Made by a program: the position numbers and the translations under genes
Source: Flavobacterium salmonis
GTDB taxonomy: Bacteria > Bacteroidota > Bacteroidia > Flavobacteriales > Flavobacteriaceae
DNA: 64,000 nt
Direction: 5' to 3'
NCBI RefSeq assembly: GCF_903819435.1
Contig: NZ_CAIJDP010000074.1
Coordinates: 124,001-188,000, forward strand
In this document: in pieces, positions 36,143 to 44,648 of the stretch
Position numbering within the stretch: position 1 is the stretch's first letter
Layout: every line of letters starts with the position of its first letter
The notes under the pieces: generated by a model
What the model was told of the DNA's origin: nothing
Database searches by the model: none
Seen by the model: only the letters and a program-made list of their open reading frames with translations

Positions 36143-37420
36143 TTGAACTTTATAAAGAAAATAATACAAACCGATCTGTTTAAAATTACTTCTTTAAATA
36201 GTCTGAGTGTATTATTAAAGATTGGAATAGGATTGATTACCTCAAAATTACTGGCTGTTTTTGTTGGTCCCAGTGGAATGGCTTTAGTCGGTAATCTTCG
36301 AAATTTTTCATCATCATTAGAAAGTATTACTACTCTTGGATTTCAAAATGGGGTTGTGAAATATGTAGCTGAACACAAAAATGATAAGTTGCAACTTCAA
36401 AAAATAATTGCTACGGCATTTATCAGCTTATTATTTGTTGCTGTTGTTTCAAGCTTTATTTTGTTCTTCTTAGCAGTGTTTTGGAACACACAAATTTTTG
36501 GAAATAATTTTGATTATCAAATAATTTTTAAAGCGATAGCTTTAGTATTACCCTGGTATGCAATTTCGGCTTTTTTGCTTTCGGTTATTAATGGCCTGGG
36601 AAAGTTTAAGGAAGTAATTTGGACAAATATCACAGGGAATGCAATAGGTTTGTTGGTTTCATTTTACATGATTTGGAATTATAAAACCTTGGGAGCTTTG
36701 CTTTCGATAGTAATTTCACCTTCATTATTGTTTTTTGTTACGTTTTATTTCATCAGTAAAGAGCTTAGTCTTTCATCAATAATTAAATTTCGAAATTTTG
36801 ATTTTGAAACTATAAAAAAGTTATCATCTTATTCACTTATGGCTTTGGTTTCCTCTGTGTTAGGGCCATTAGTTTATTTGGTCATTCGAAAAAATATAAT
36901 TGAAGTGGTAGGATTGGAGCAAGCCGGTTTTTGGGAAACGATGACCAGGATTTCAACTTATTATATGATGTTTATTACCACAATTTTAAGTGTTTATTTT
37001 TTTCCAAAATTGTCAATAGCCAAAAATAACAAAGAGACACAAAATATTTTCCGGACTTTTTATAAAAATATTTTGCCACTATTTGTACTTGCGGTAACTG
37101 TTATTTACTTTGCTCGATTTTTTATTATAAAATTGCTCTTTACTCCTGATTTTTTGCCAGTTACGACCTTGTTTTTTTGGCAATTAACGGGCGATATTCT
37201 AAAATCTGCTGCATTGGTTTTGGGATTTCAGTTTTTTGCAAAAAAAATGACAAAGGCTTTTATTCTTTCAGAAATAGCTTCACTTGCTGTTTTGTATTTT
37301 TTGAGTCATTATTTTGTTGTAATATTCGGTATAAAAGGGATCATTATGGCACAGGCTTTGGATAACTTTATTTATCTGCTGGGGTTAGCTGTTTATTTTA
37401 GGAAAAGTTTGTTTGGATAG
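36143..37420 (+). CDS. wzx: O-antigen flippase (Wzx-type, MATE-like)
   Basis: 425 residues, with about 12 predicted transmembrane helices. The opening IIQTDLFKITSLNSLSVLLKIGIGLITSKLLAVFVGPSG is typical of Bacteroidota O-antigen translocases, which flip undecaprenyl-linked oligosaccharide units across the inner membrane. The start is a TTG one base after the aminotransferase stop. No Wzy polymerase is identifiable in this window. Confidence 0.88.
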   Translation: MNFIKKIIQTDLFKITSLNSLSVLLKIGIGLITSKLLAVFVGPSGMALVGNLRNFSSSLESITTLGFQNGVVKYVAEHKNDKLQLQKIIATAFISLLFVAVVSSFILFFLAVFWNTQIFGNNFDYQIIFKAIALVLPWYAISAFLLSVINGLGKFKEVIWTNITGNAIGLLVSFYMIWNYKTLGALLSIVISPSLLFFVTFYFISKELSLSSIIKFRNFDFETIKKLSSYSLMALVSSVLGPLVYLVIRKNIIEVVGLEQAGFWETMTRISTYYMMFITTILSVYFFPKLSIAKNNKETQNIFRTFYKNILPLFVLAVTVIYFARFFIIKLLFTPDFLPVTTLFFWQLTGDILKSAALVLGFQFFAKKMTKAFILSEIASLAVLYFLSHYFVVIFGIKGIIMAQALDNFIYLLGLAVYFRKSLFG

Positions 37421-37684
37421 TTTTTTAGATTTATCAGTAAATAGTAAAACACACTTTTATGACGAGACAGCTTTATGGATAAAGCATAGATAGTGCATGA
37501 AAATTACATTTTCTTTTTTAGCAGATTAACTTTTTAATAATTCTGATACTAAGAAGATTTATCAGGTATTGGCAGGATAAAATAAGATGCCAATAATAAT
37601 TAGCTTTAATTAAATATAAAAAATAAAAAGAATAGTATAAGTTAATTTGTAGGCATATACATTATGAATTTACTTAAATTTAGG

Positions 37685-37692
37685 TATTTTTG
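37685..37692 (+). promoter_or_regulatory. -7 promoter element before the DPGTG microprotein gene
   Basis: TATTTTTG matches TAnnTTTG, 17 bp before the ATG, in the 289-bp gap after wzx. It would start a new transcript for the three-gene module. Confidence 0.4.
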
Positions 37693-37709
37693 AAAAAAAA
37701 TACGTAAAT

Positions 37710-37895
37710 ATGATTCCATTATATTTTGATCCGGGAACGGGCGCTTTGATTGTTCAGTTTTTAGCGGCTGCTGTAGCAGGAGTATTATTGTTTTACAGAA
37801 CAGTTGTACATAAAATAAAATCTGTTTTTGGAATTAAAAACAAAGCAGAAGATGATTTAATGGACGATACCGATACTAAGGAAGATCAGCAATAA
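37710..37895 (+). CDS. 61-residue membrane microprotein with DPGTG motif
   Basis: The N-terminus is MIPLYFDPGTGALIVQ, then one transmembrane helix (about 13-30, LIVQFLAAAVAGVLLFY), a basic patch (HKIKSVFGIKNK) and an acidic tail. Short proteins opening with a DPGTG-x-L/I-x-Q motif seem to recur beside glycan methyltransferases in other bacteria, to my general knowledge. The next gene's ATG begins at the base after this stop codon. The conserved DPGTG at the membrane face may be a recruitment or catalytic helper; no function is known. Confidence 0.8.
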   Translation: MIPLYFDPGTGALIVQFLAAAVAGVLLFYRTVVHKIKSVFGIKNKAEDDLMDDTDTKEDQQ

Positions 37896-39272
37896 ATGGA
37901 AAACACAAGAACGACCTCTTCATTTAGGGATCCGTCCGGATATGTGTTTATAGAAGACGGAAGCATTAAAAGGATAATAAAACCGGTTTATTTCAGTCAA
38001 TACAAATCTTTAACGGAAAGTGGTTTCTATGATACTCTTTTTGAAAAAAAATATTTAATTCCGCACAAAACAGTTCAGGAAAATCAAAATCAGATCATTA
38101 TAGAAGCACAAAAAATTCTCTTTGTAACTTATCCTTACGAATGGAGTTTTTTACAATACAAACATGCAGCTCTGCTGACTTTGAAAATCCAAAAGCTGTC
38201 TCTGGAAAATAATTTTACTTTAAAAGATGCTTCAGCGTTTAACATCACTTTTCATGAAGGAAAACCTGTTTTTATAGACACCCTGTCTTTTGATTTTTAT
38301 AAAGAAAACAATCCCTGGCTGGCCTACAAACAGTTTATAATGCACTTTTTAGGCCCTTTAGTATTGGCGAAATATTTTGGACAGGAGCATTTAAAAATGC
38401 TGTCTCAAAACCTTGATGGTCTTTCGTTACAAAAACTGTCACTGTTACTACCTGTCAAAAGTTATTTTAGTCCTACATTATTGACGAATATTCACTTGTT
38501 AGCCAAATATGACAAGAAATACGAATCTGACAAGACAACAGTTAACAATAATCTATCTAAAGCTTCTCAAATTAAACTAATTGACGGTTTGTATGATTAC
38601 ATTCTAAATTTATCGGTTAACGAAAAAACAGAATGGGATCATTATTACAATCAGATCAATTATAATGATGTTGCGTATCAATTTAAAAAAGAGTTTGTCA
38701 AAGATTGGTTTTTATCTATAAAAGGAAAATCTTTAATTGATATTGGAGGCAATGATGGTACCTTTTCGCGCGAGTTAAAAGAGCAGGCTGAGTTATTAAT
38801 TGTAGCAGACGTTGACGCTAATGCAGTAGAACAAAATTACAGGCAGGTACTAAAAAATAAAGAAAAAAGCATATTACCGCTCGTTGCAGATGTATTAAAT
38901 CCGGTAGCAAATTATGGTTTTAATAACGCAGAGCGTTTTTCTTTTGTTGATAGAGTGAAAGCGCAAAATCTTGATGCTTGCCTCGTTTTGGCCGTAATCC
39001 ATCATATTACTTTATCCGGAAATATTCCATTTTCATTTTCGGCTCAGTTTTTCTCGAAAATGGCTTCGAACCTTTTGATTGAATTCCCTACAAGAACAGA
39101 TTCGTGGGTTCAGTTTTTATTGGACAGTAAAAGAGAATTTGCAGGTCATTTTGACTTTTATAACGAAGAAAATTTCGAAAAAGAATATACTGTTTATTTT
39201 GAAATCATAAAGAAAGAGAAAATTGAGTCTTCTGAAAGAATTTTATATAGTTTGAAAACCCGCAATTTATAA
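37896..39272 (+). CDS. SAM-dependent methyltransferase, NoeA-like two-domain protein
   Basis: 458 residues. The C-terminal Rossmann methyltransferase (about 255-450) has LIDIGGNDGTFSRELKEQ (SAM motif I) and LIVADVDANAV. The N-terminal half (about 5-165) resembles rhizobial NoeA: FRDPSGYVFIEDG, then LKDASAFNITFHEGKPVFIDTLSF and NNPWLAYKQFIMHFLGPLVL. The segment DAS-x-x-N plus PVFID has the look of an aminoglycoside-phosphotransferase-like kinase loop, which I note as inference. It abuts the DPGTG microprotein and is followed after 1 bp by the phosphatase-fold gene. Confidence 0.85.
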   Translation: MENTRTTSSFRDPSGYVFIEDGSIKRIIKPVYFSQYKSLTESGFYDTLFEKKYLIPHKTVQENQNQIIIEAQKILFVTYPYEWSFLQYKHAALLTLKIQKLSLENNFTLKDASAFNITFHEGKPVFIDTLSFDFYKENNPWLAYKQFIMHFLGPLVLAKYFGQEHLKMLSQNLDGLSLQKLSLLLPVKSYFSPTLLTNIHLLAKYDKKYESDKTTVNNNLSKASQIKLIDGLYDYILNLSVNEKTEWDHYYNQINYNDVAYQFKKEFVKDWFLSIKGKSLIDIGGNDGTFSRELKEQAELLIVADVDANAVEQNYRQVLKNKEKSILPLVADVLNPVANYGFNNAERFSFVDRVKAQNLDACLVLAVIHHITLSGNIPFSFSAQFFSKMASNLLIEFPTRTDSWVQFLLDSKREFAGHFDFYNEENFEKEYTVYFEIIKKEKIESSERILYSLKTRNL

Positions 39273-39273
39273 A

Positions 39274-40713
39274 ATGAATATAAAAGAGAAATTTGATGGT
39301 TTTATAAATAATGATAAAGATTACCCATTTTTGGTTGGTTTTTTATCGGGCTTTTATCCATTAGTTTTTTTTTATTCAAATAACTTTGAAGATATTAATT
39401 CATTAAGACATGTGGTTTACTTTTCTTTTTTGTTTTTGATATTGCCATCAATCAGTATATTTTTATTATATCATTTATTCATCCGCTTCAAAAAGTTACA
39501 GCTTTACAGAAAACACTTTTTATTTGTTGTAGTTGTTGAATTAACGGCTGCTTATTTTTCACAAGTATATTTTTTAACAATTAAGAAAAAGCTTTTATTA
39601 GGATTGTTAGTTTTTGTTTGCTTTATTTCTTTAAAGCTTTATAAGCATTACAAAAAAATTATAGTTTTTATTTTATTACTTTCAGTAATTCCAGTTTTAA
39701 AAGTTTCTGAAATAATTTGGGGCAATCTTAGAAATTCTGCTTCATGGCAGCAACAGCCTGATTATATTCTTAATACCAGTTTTAAAAAGAAGCCTAATGT
39801 ATATTACATTGAGCCAGATGGATATGCAAGTAACGAAAACCTTAAAGGTATTTTATATCGTTTTGATAATTCAGAGTTTGATGAATGGTTAAAAGAAAAA
39901 AAATTTACATTATATAATGATTTTAGAAGTAATTATGAATCGACTTTAACGTCAAACAGTTCTTGCTTTTTCATGAAGCATCATTATTATAATATAAATT
40001 CGAATTTTAAATATTCCAGAGATTTAATTACAGGAAAAAATCCGGTTTTAAAAATATTTAAAAAGAATACTTATAAAACATTTTTTTTAACAGAAAGTCC
40101 TTATTTACTTGCTAATAGCCCAAATGTTGAGTATGACTATTGTAATTTTAATTCAGACGAAGTTCCTTATTTTAATGTTTTTGAGTCAAAACGAAATCTT
40201 TTAAGTGATTTAAAACATCAAATATTAAAAAATAGAGGTACTAATAATTTTTTCTTTATTGAAAAATTTGCACCTAATCATATATCAGTTTATAAACAAC
40301 AATCTTTGGGTATTGAAAAAGAAAGAATATCTTATATAAAAAGATTGCGAGAAGCAAATAAGTGGTTAAAAGAAACAGTTTCTTTTATTGAAAAAAATGA
40401 TTCAAATGCTATTATAATCATAGGAGCAGATCATGGTGGTTTTGTTGGATTTTCCCATACTTTAGAAGCTTCAAAAAAAATATCAGATAAAGTTCTTTTA
40501 AAATCAATTTTTGGCGCTAAACTCGCGATAAAATGGAATACTTCCCAATATATAGAATATGATTCAAAATTAAAATCATCCGTAAATTTATTCAGGGTCT
40601 TATTTTCGTTTTTGAGTGAGGACAAGGAATTGCTTAAAAATCTTCAGCCAGATAAAAGTTATAATTTATATCAGCCTAATGACTTCTCTAAAATTTATAT
40701 AGCAATAGAATGA
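39274..40713 (+). CDS. Membrane sulfatase/alkaline-phosphatase-fold enzyme of the glycan cluster
   Basis: 479 residues. Five N-terminal transmembrane helices (about 17-150) lead to an extracytoplasmic domain with YYIEPDGYAS (metal Asp, about 172-181), a Thr/Ser-rich ESTLTSNSS segment (candidate nucleophile, about 227-235) and IIIIGADHGGF (metal Asp-His, about 383-393). The order resembles phosphoglycerol and phosphoethanolamine transferases of the LTA-synthase type. There is no C-x-P-S-R motif, so it is not a formylglycine sulfatase. Third gene of the DPGTG/NoeA-like module. The transferred group is unknown. Confidence 0.82.
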   Translation: MNIKEKFDGFINNDKDYPFLVGFLSGFYPLVFFYSNNFEDINSLRHVVYFSFLFLILPSISIFLLYHLFIRFKKLQLYRKHFLFVVVVELTAAYFSQVYFLTIKKKLLLGLLVFVCFISLKLYKHYKKIIVFILLLSVIPVLKVSEIIWGNLRNSASWQQQPDYILNTSFKKKPNVYYIEPDGYASNENLKGILYRFDNSEFDEWLKEKKFTLYNDFRSNYESTLTSNSSCFFMKHHYYNINSNFKYSRDLITGKNPVLKIFKKNTYKTFFLTESPYLLANSPNVEYDYCNFNSDEVPYFNVFESKRNLLSDLKHQILKNRGTNNFFFIEKFAPNHISVYKQQSLGIEKERISYIKRLREANKWLKETVSFIEKNDSNAIIIIGADHGGFVGFSHTLEASKKISDKVLLKSIFGAKLAIKWNTSQYIEYDSKLKSSVNLFRVLFSFLSEDKELLKNLQPDKSYNLYQPNDFSKIYIAIE

Positions 40714-40767
40714 TTTTAGATTTCTTTAGTTTATTGTGAACTCCATATGATTTTCTTAAAGAATAAT

Positions 40768-40807
40768 AATTACCTTTTTTATTGTTTTTTTCAAAAAACA
40801 GGTAATT
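40768..40807 (+). terminator. Possible terminator after the phosphatase-fold gene
   Basis: Nested hairpin: AATTACC (40768-40774) with GGTAATT (40801-40807), and an inner GTTTTTT/AAAAAAC stem. It lies between two convergent genes. Confidence 0.35.
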
Positions 40808-40865
40808 CTGGAGAAGGAAATATTTATCAAGTTCGTCTCTTTAAGAGAAGTAAAGTTGTTAAAAT

Positions 40866-42002
40866 TTAATTATTTTCCCAGATTTTTAAATACTTCTGGG
40901 CAATTTTTATATAGTCATGTTCTTTTTCAACAAATGATCGGGCGCGTATCCCCATAGCTACTATTTCTTGTGGATTTTCTATTAAAAAAGACAATTCATT
41001 GACCAGATAGTCAACATTAGGAATAGCATTGACACAAACTCTTTCTGATAAATTATAATATTGCGTAAATTCTGTTTCAGCTCCTGTAAAAACTACCTTT
41101 CCCTTAGCCATTGCTTCGAGTGCATTATATCCCTGATCACGAGAGGTGCATTGATCTAAAAGAATATGTGATTTGTTATAAAGATTTATATATTCTGGAT
41201 ACGGAATAGTATTTACGATAATTATCTCGACTCTTTCAGCATATTTTTTTTTAATCAATTCCAAAGCCTTTTCAAAGTAAATTATTCCTTTCTGGTGGTA
41301 ACTATACCGGCCTATTCCAAGAAAAATCACAATTTTATTTTCAATGAATAATTTTTCGAATTTCAGTTTCTTTATATTAACAGGATAGGGTATAAAACCT
41401 TTATAAATAGGACTATTTCTGTTTGCTTCGACATAGTCAAAATCAGTTGGTATCAACCCGTTAAAATTAGTTGTGATAAAATTGTGGATCTTAATATGAC
41501 CTTTGCTGAAATAATCAAAAAACTGTAGATGTTCCTTTAGTTTTGGATTCTGAAAAAAAGGAATCATAAGTGATTTGTAATTTTTATTTTCCATGTAAAA
41601 TTTTAAAGTCAAATAATCAATGCCTGCAGATAATACAAAACATTTTTTATTCGAATTAAAAATCTTTCTGATAAAAAAATATTCTAAAGATTTAGAAGTT
41701 TTAATTGGGGCTTCATTAACAAATTGAACAACATCAAAATTTTTCAATTTTGATAAATGAAGATAAAAGCGAATTCCATATTCGATACCTAATAATTCAA
41801 ACTTAAATAAACGGAAAAATATTTTTCGCGGAATTATAAAGATTTTTTTTGTTAGAAATTTAGCTTCGTGATCATAATCAACAGGATATGATCTGTAGCC
41901 GTTGCTATTTCCAATTAAAGTTACATTATGTCCTAACTCAATTAATGCACTTTTTAAGGAATTATGTAATAAACTATATTCTCCAACAAGTAAAATATTC
42001 AT
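40866..42002 (-). CDS. Glycosyltransferase, family 4-like (GT-B)
   Basis: About 378 residues from MNILLVGEYS (an ATG two codons upstream, at 42008, is also possible). GT-B fold: an N-terminal domain opening with a Rossmann strand, and a C-terminal domain with IVIFLGIGRYSYHQKGIIYFEKALELI, HILLDQCTSRDQGYNALEAMAKGKVVF (about 300-326) and a final helix. The acceptor and donor are unknown. It is the only gene of the first half of the island on the minus strand. Confidence 0.85.
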   Translation of the reverse strand: MNILLVGEYSLLHNSLKSALIELGHNVTLIGNSNGYRSYPVDYDHEAKFLTKKIFIIPRKIFFRLFKFELLGIEYGIRFYLHLSKLKNFDVVQFVNEAPIKTSKSLEYFFIRKIFNSNKKCFVLSAGIDYLTLKFYMENKNYKSLMIPFFQNPKLKEHLQFFDYFSKGHIKIHNFITTNFNGLIPTDFDYVEANRNSPIYKGFIPYPVNIKKLKFEKLFIENKIVIFLGIGRYSYHQKGIIYFEKALELIKKKYAERVEIIIVNTIPYPEYINLYNKSHILLDQCTSRDQGYNALEAMAKGKVVFTGAETEFTQYYNLSERVCVNAIPNVDYLVNELSFLIENPQEIVAMGIRARSFVEKEHDYIKIAQKYLKIWENN

Positions 42003-42008
42003 TATCAT

Positions 42009-42016
42009 TATATTTG
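42009..42016 (+). promoter_or_regulatory. -7 promoter element of the second glycosyltransferase group
   Basis: TATATTTG is a perfect TAnnTTTG match, 18 bp before the ATG at 42035. Confidence 0.45.
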
Positions 42017-42034
42017 TTGCTAAAATAGTAATAA

Positions 42035-43153
42035 ATGAACAAATTAACTAAGCAAAGACGTATTTGCATTGTTTCTGACCAGCTCGCAGGTGGAGGAGCT
42101 GAACGTTGTTCGGCATTGCTTTCTGTTTTCTTTGAAAGAAATAATATAAATGTTTATCATATTATTGTTGTAGATAAGGTCGAATATGAATTTTCGGGAA
42201 AACTTATCAATCTTGGAAAGCTAAAGAATAAAAGAAATGATTTTTTTAATAAAATTAAAAGATTTTATATATTGAAAAAGTTCCTTAAAGAGAATAAATT
42301 TGATTTTATAATTGACACCAGAGTCAAAAATCATAATTTTCAAGAGGTTTTTATTTCTAAATATATATATTCTTCACCTCTTATACAGATCATTCATAGT
42401 TATATGGTTAATTTATATTTTCCAAATATTAAATTTCTGGCAAAATACATTTACAAGCATTGTTATAAAATAGTAACCGTATCTGAAAAAATTAAAAATA
42501 AAGTAGAATTTGACTATAAATATCAGAATGTCAAAACAATATATAACCCTGTTGATTTTGATTATATTAACAGGAAATTGATTGATGGTAAAATATTTTC
42601 TTCAGATCAATACATTTTGGCTGTTGGAAATATGGGAAATATGGTCAAGCAGTTTGATAAATTGATATATTGTTATTCTAAATCAGATTTGGTAAATAAA
42701 AATATAAAATTAATTATTTTAGGAGAAGGGGTTTTCAGATGTGAATTAGAAAAGTATGTCAGGGAAATTAAATTAGAACATTTAATTATATTTAAAGGTA
42801 AAATTGATAATCCATTTCCATATTACAAGAATGCTTATTTTACTGTTTTGTCAAGTAAAAACGAAGGATTTCCAAATGTGTTATTAGAATCATTAGCATG
42901 TTCTACACCAGTTATAGCATTTGATTGTTTATCTGGGCCTAAAGAAATTATTTTAAATAATGAGAATGGATTACTGGTAGAAAATCAAAATCTTGAAAAA
43001 TTAACAGAAGCAATTAATTTGTTTGTAGAAAACGAAAAATTATATAATTATTGTAAAAAAAACGCATTCGATAGTATTCAGCAATTTTCTTTAGACAATA
43101 TAGGAAAACAATGGTTGGATTTAATGAAAATTGATCTTAATTTAAAAAAATGA
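42035..43153 (+). CDS. Glycosyltransferase family 4
   Basis: 372 residues, GT-B fold. The N-terminal glycine-rich loop VSDQLAGGGAERCSALL (about 12-28) binds acceptor or phosphate, ILAVGNMGNMVKQFDKLIYCYSK opens the donor domain, and SSKNEGFPNVLLESLACSTPVIAFDCLSGPKEI (about 285-317) contains the E-x7-E-type retaining motif. Strongly A+T-rich. It overlaps the ketoisomerase gene by 4 bp (ATGA). Confidence 0.9.
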   Translation: MNKLTKQRRICIVSDQLAGGGAERCSALLSVFFERNNINVYHIIVVDKVEYEFSGKLINLGKLKNKRNDFFNKIKRFYILKKFLKENKFDFIIDTRVKNHNFQEVFISKYIYSSPLIQIIHSYMVNLYFPNIKFLAKYIYKHCYKIVTVSEKIKNKVEFDYKYQNVKTIYNPVDFDYINRKLIDGKIFSSDQYILAVGNMGNMVKQFDKLIYCYSKSDLVNKNIKLIILGEGVFRCELEKYVREIKLEHLIIFKGKIDNPFPYYKNAYFTVLSSKNEGFPNVLLESLACSTPVIAFDCLSGPKEIILNNENGLLVENQNLEKLTEAINLFVENEKLYNYCKKNAFDSIQQFSLDNIGKQWLDLMKIDLNLKK

Positions 43154-43554
43154 CAATATTAAACAATGTAAAGCATATAAAATTTCCTGTGGTTGAAGAT
43201 ACCAGAGGAAATTTAGCATTTATCCAAAATGATATTTTACCATTTGAAATCAAAAGGATTTATTATCTTTTTGATGTTCCCAGTAATGCTTTTCGAGGAG
43301 GACATTCACATATCAATCAGGAGGAGATTTTAGTTGCATTAAGCGGTAGTTTCGAAGTTACAGTTAATGACGGAAATTCTAAAAAATCATTTCTGTTAAA
43401 TAAACCAAATATTGGATTGCATATTTCAACAGGAATTTGGAGGGAATTAGAAAATTTTTCTTCAGGAGCAGTATGTTTAGTTATTGCTTCAGATGTATTT
43501 AAGGAAGAAGATTACATAAGGGATTTTGATGAATTTCGAATGTCTAAAAAATGA
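43150..43554 (+). CDS. fdtA: dTDP-4-oxo-6-deoxyglucose 3,4-ketoisomerase (FdtA/WxcM-like cupin)
   Basis: 134 residues, a single cupin domain of the FdtA/QdtA type. The signature FDVPSNAFRGGHSHINQEEILVALSGSFEVTVNDG (about 42-76) includes the RGGH-x-H histidines. FdtA isomerises dTDP-4-oxo-6-deoxyglucose to the 3-oxo galacto sugar, and FdtB then adds the amino group. The FdtB-like gene is at 35020, eight genes away. RmlA and RmlB, which supply the dTDP sugar, are not in this window. It overlaps both neighbours by 4 bp. Confidence 0.9.
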   Translation: MTILNNVKHIKFPVVEDTRGNLAFIQNDILPFEIKRIYYLFDVPSNAFRGGHSHINQEEILVALSGSFEVTVNDGNSKKSFLLNKPNIGLHISTGIWRELENFSSGAVCLVIASDVFKEEDYIRDFDEFRMSKK

Positions 43555-44648
43555 AAATTCTATATATAACACCAGATGTCAAAAACTCTGGTGGAATTGC
43601 GAGGGTTGTTGCTTTAAAAGCGAATTATTTAGTTTCAGTTTTGAATTATAAGGTTGATGTTCTGACTGTAAATGACTGTAATGGAGATTTTTTTTATCAA
43701 TTTGACTCTAAAATACAATGGTTCACGATTGATAAAAGTAAAAATAAAGCCTTGTTTTTGTGGAGATATTTACAGTTAATCAAAAAAACAATTTATGATC
43801 AAAAACCCGATATCGTGATTGTTTGTGATGCTGTTTTGTGGATTTTTATACCTTGGCTAATAAAGTCTAAAACACCATTAGTTTTCGAAACACATGTTTC
43901 TGTTAATCTGAAAAAAATACAGAAAAAAGGATTCTTAAATAAGGTAAGATCTGAAATTATTTTATTCTTAAAAAGAATTACCTCCAGAAAATTTGACAAA
44001 TTTATTGTACTAACAGAAAAAGGAGCTAAGGAATGGAAGATTAACAATTCTAAAGTAATTCCAAATCCGGTCAGTTTTATTTCTGAAAGTCAGGCAAGTC
44101 TACAAAACAAAAAGGCAATAGCTGTTTGCAGACATAGTTATGAAAAGGGCTTAGACAGATTATTGTTGATCTGGAAAGAAGTACTGAAAAATTATCCAGA
44201 CTGGATTCTTGATGTATATGGGCAGTGGGATGCGGATTTAAAGTATCAAAAAATTGCTGAGAAAATAAAAATTTCTAATAATGTAAATTTCATCTCTCCT
44301 GTTGCTGATATTGAAAATTGCTACAAGCAGTCATCCGTTTTTTTAATGACTTCCCGTTCAGAAGCATTTCCTATGGTTCTTTTAGAAGCCATGAATTGTG
44401 GTTTACCATGTCTGGCTTATGATTGTAATTCTGGTCCTGGAGAAATTATCCAAAATAACCAAAACGGATTTCTAATTGAAGATGACAATATTGATTTATT
44501 TGTGGAGAAATTAGAACTTTTAATCAAAGATGAAGACCTGCGTTTAGAACTTGGTAAAAACGCAAAAAAAACTACAGAACAATATGAAATTCAGTTAATA
44601 ATGAATACCTGGATTGCTCTTTTTGAAGATTTAAAGAAAACATCATAA
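43551..44648 (+). CDS. Glycosyltransferase family 4
   Basis: 365 residues, GT-B fold. LYITPDVKNSGGIARVVALKANYL opens the N-terminal domain (about 3-26). AIAVCRHSYEKGLDRLLLIWKEV and TSRSEAFPMVLLEAMNCGLPCLAYDCNSGPGEI (about 264-296) mark the donor domain. Overlaps fdtA by 4 bp and converges on the GT2 gene, with a 6-bp overlap at the 3' ends. Confidence 0.9.
   Translation: MKILYITPDVKNSGGIARVVALKANYLVSVLNYKVDVLTVNDCNGDFFYQFDSKIQWFTIDKSKNKALFLWRYLQLIKKTIYDQKPDIVIVCDAVLWIFIPWLIKSKTPLVFETHVSVNLKKIQKKGFLNKVRSEIILFLKRITSRKFDKFIVLTEKGAKEWKINNSKVIPNPVSFISESQASLQNKKAIAVCRHSYEKGLDRLLLIWKEVLKNYPDWILDVYGQWDADLKYQKIAEKIKISNNVNFISPVADIENCYKQSSVFLMTSRSEAFPMVLLEAMNCGLPCLAYDCNSGPGEIIQNNQNGFLIEDDNIDLFVEKLELLIKDEDLRLELGKNAKKTTEQYEIQLIMNTWIALFEDLKKTS

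Noticed and set aside
36143..37420. Prophage or transposon boundaries around the glycan island
   Set aside because: No integrase, transposase, tRNA or flanking duplication is visible at either edge.
39274..40713. Sulfatase-fold enzyme as a client of the exported FGE
   Set aside because: The protein has no C-x-P-S/A-R motif, and its membrane topology fits phosphoglycerol/phosphoethanolamine-type transferases.
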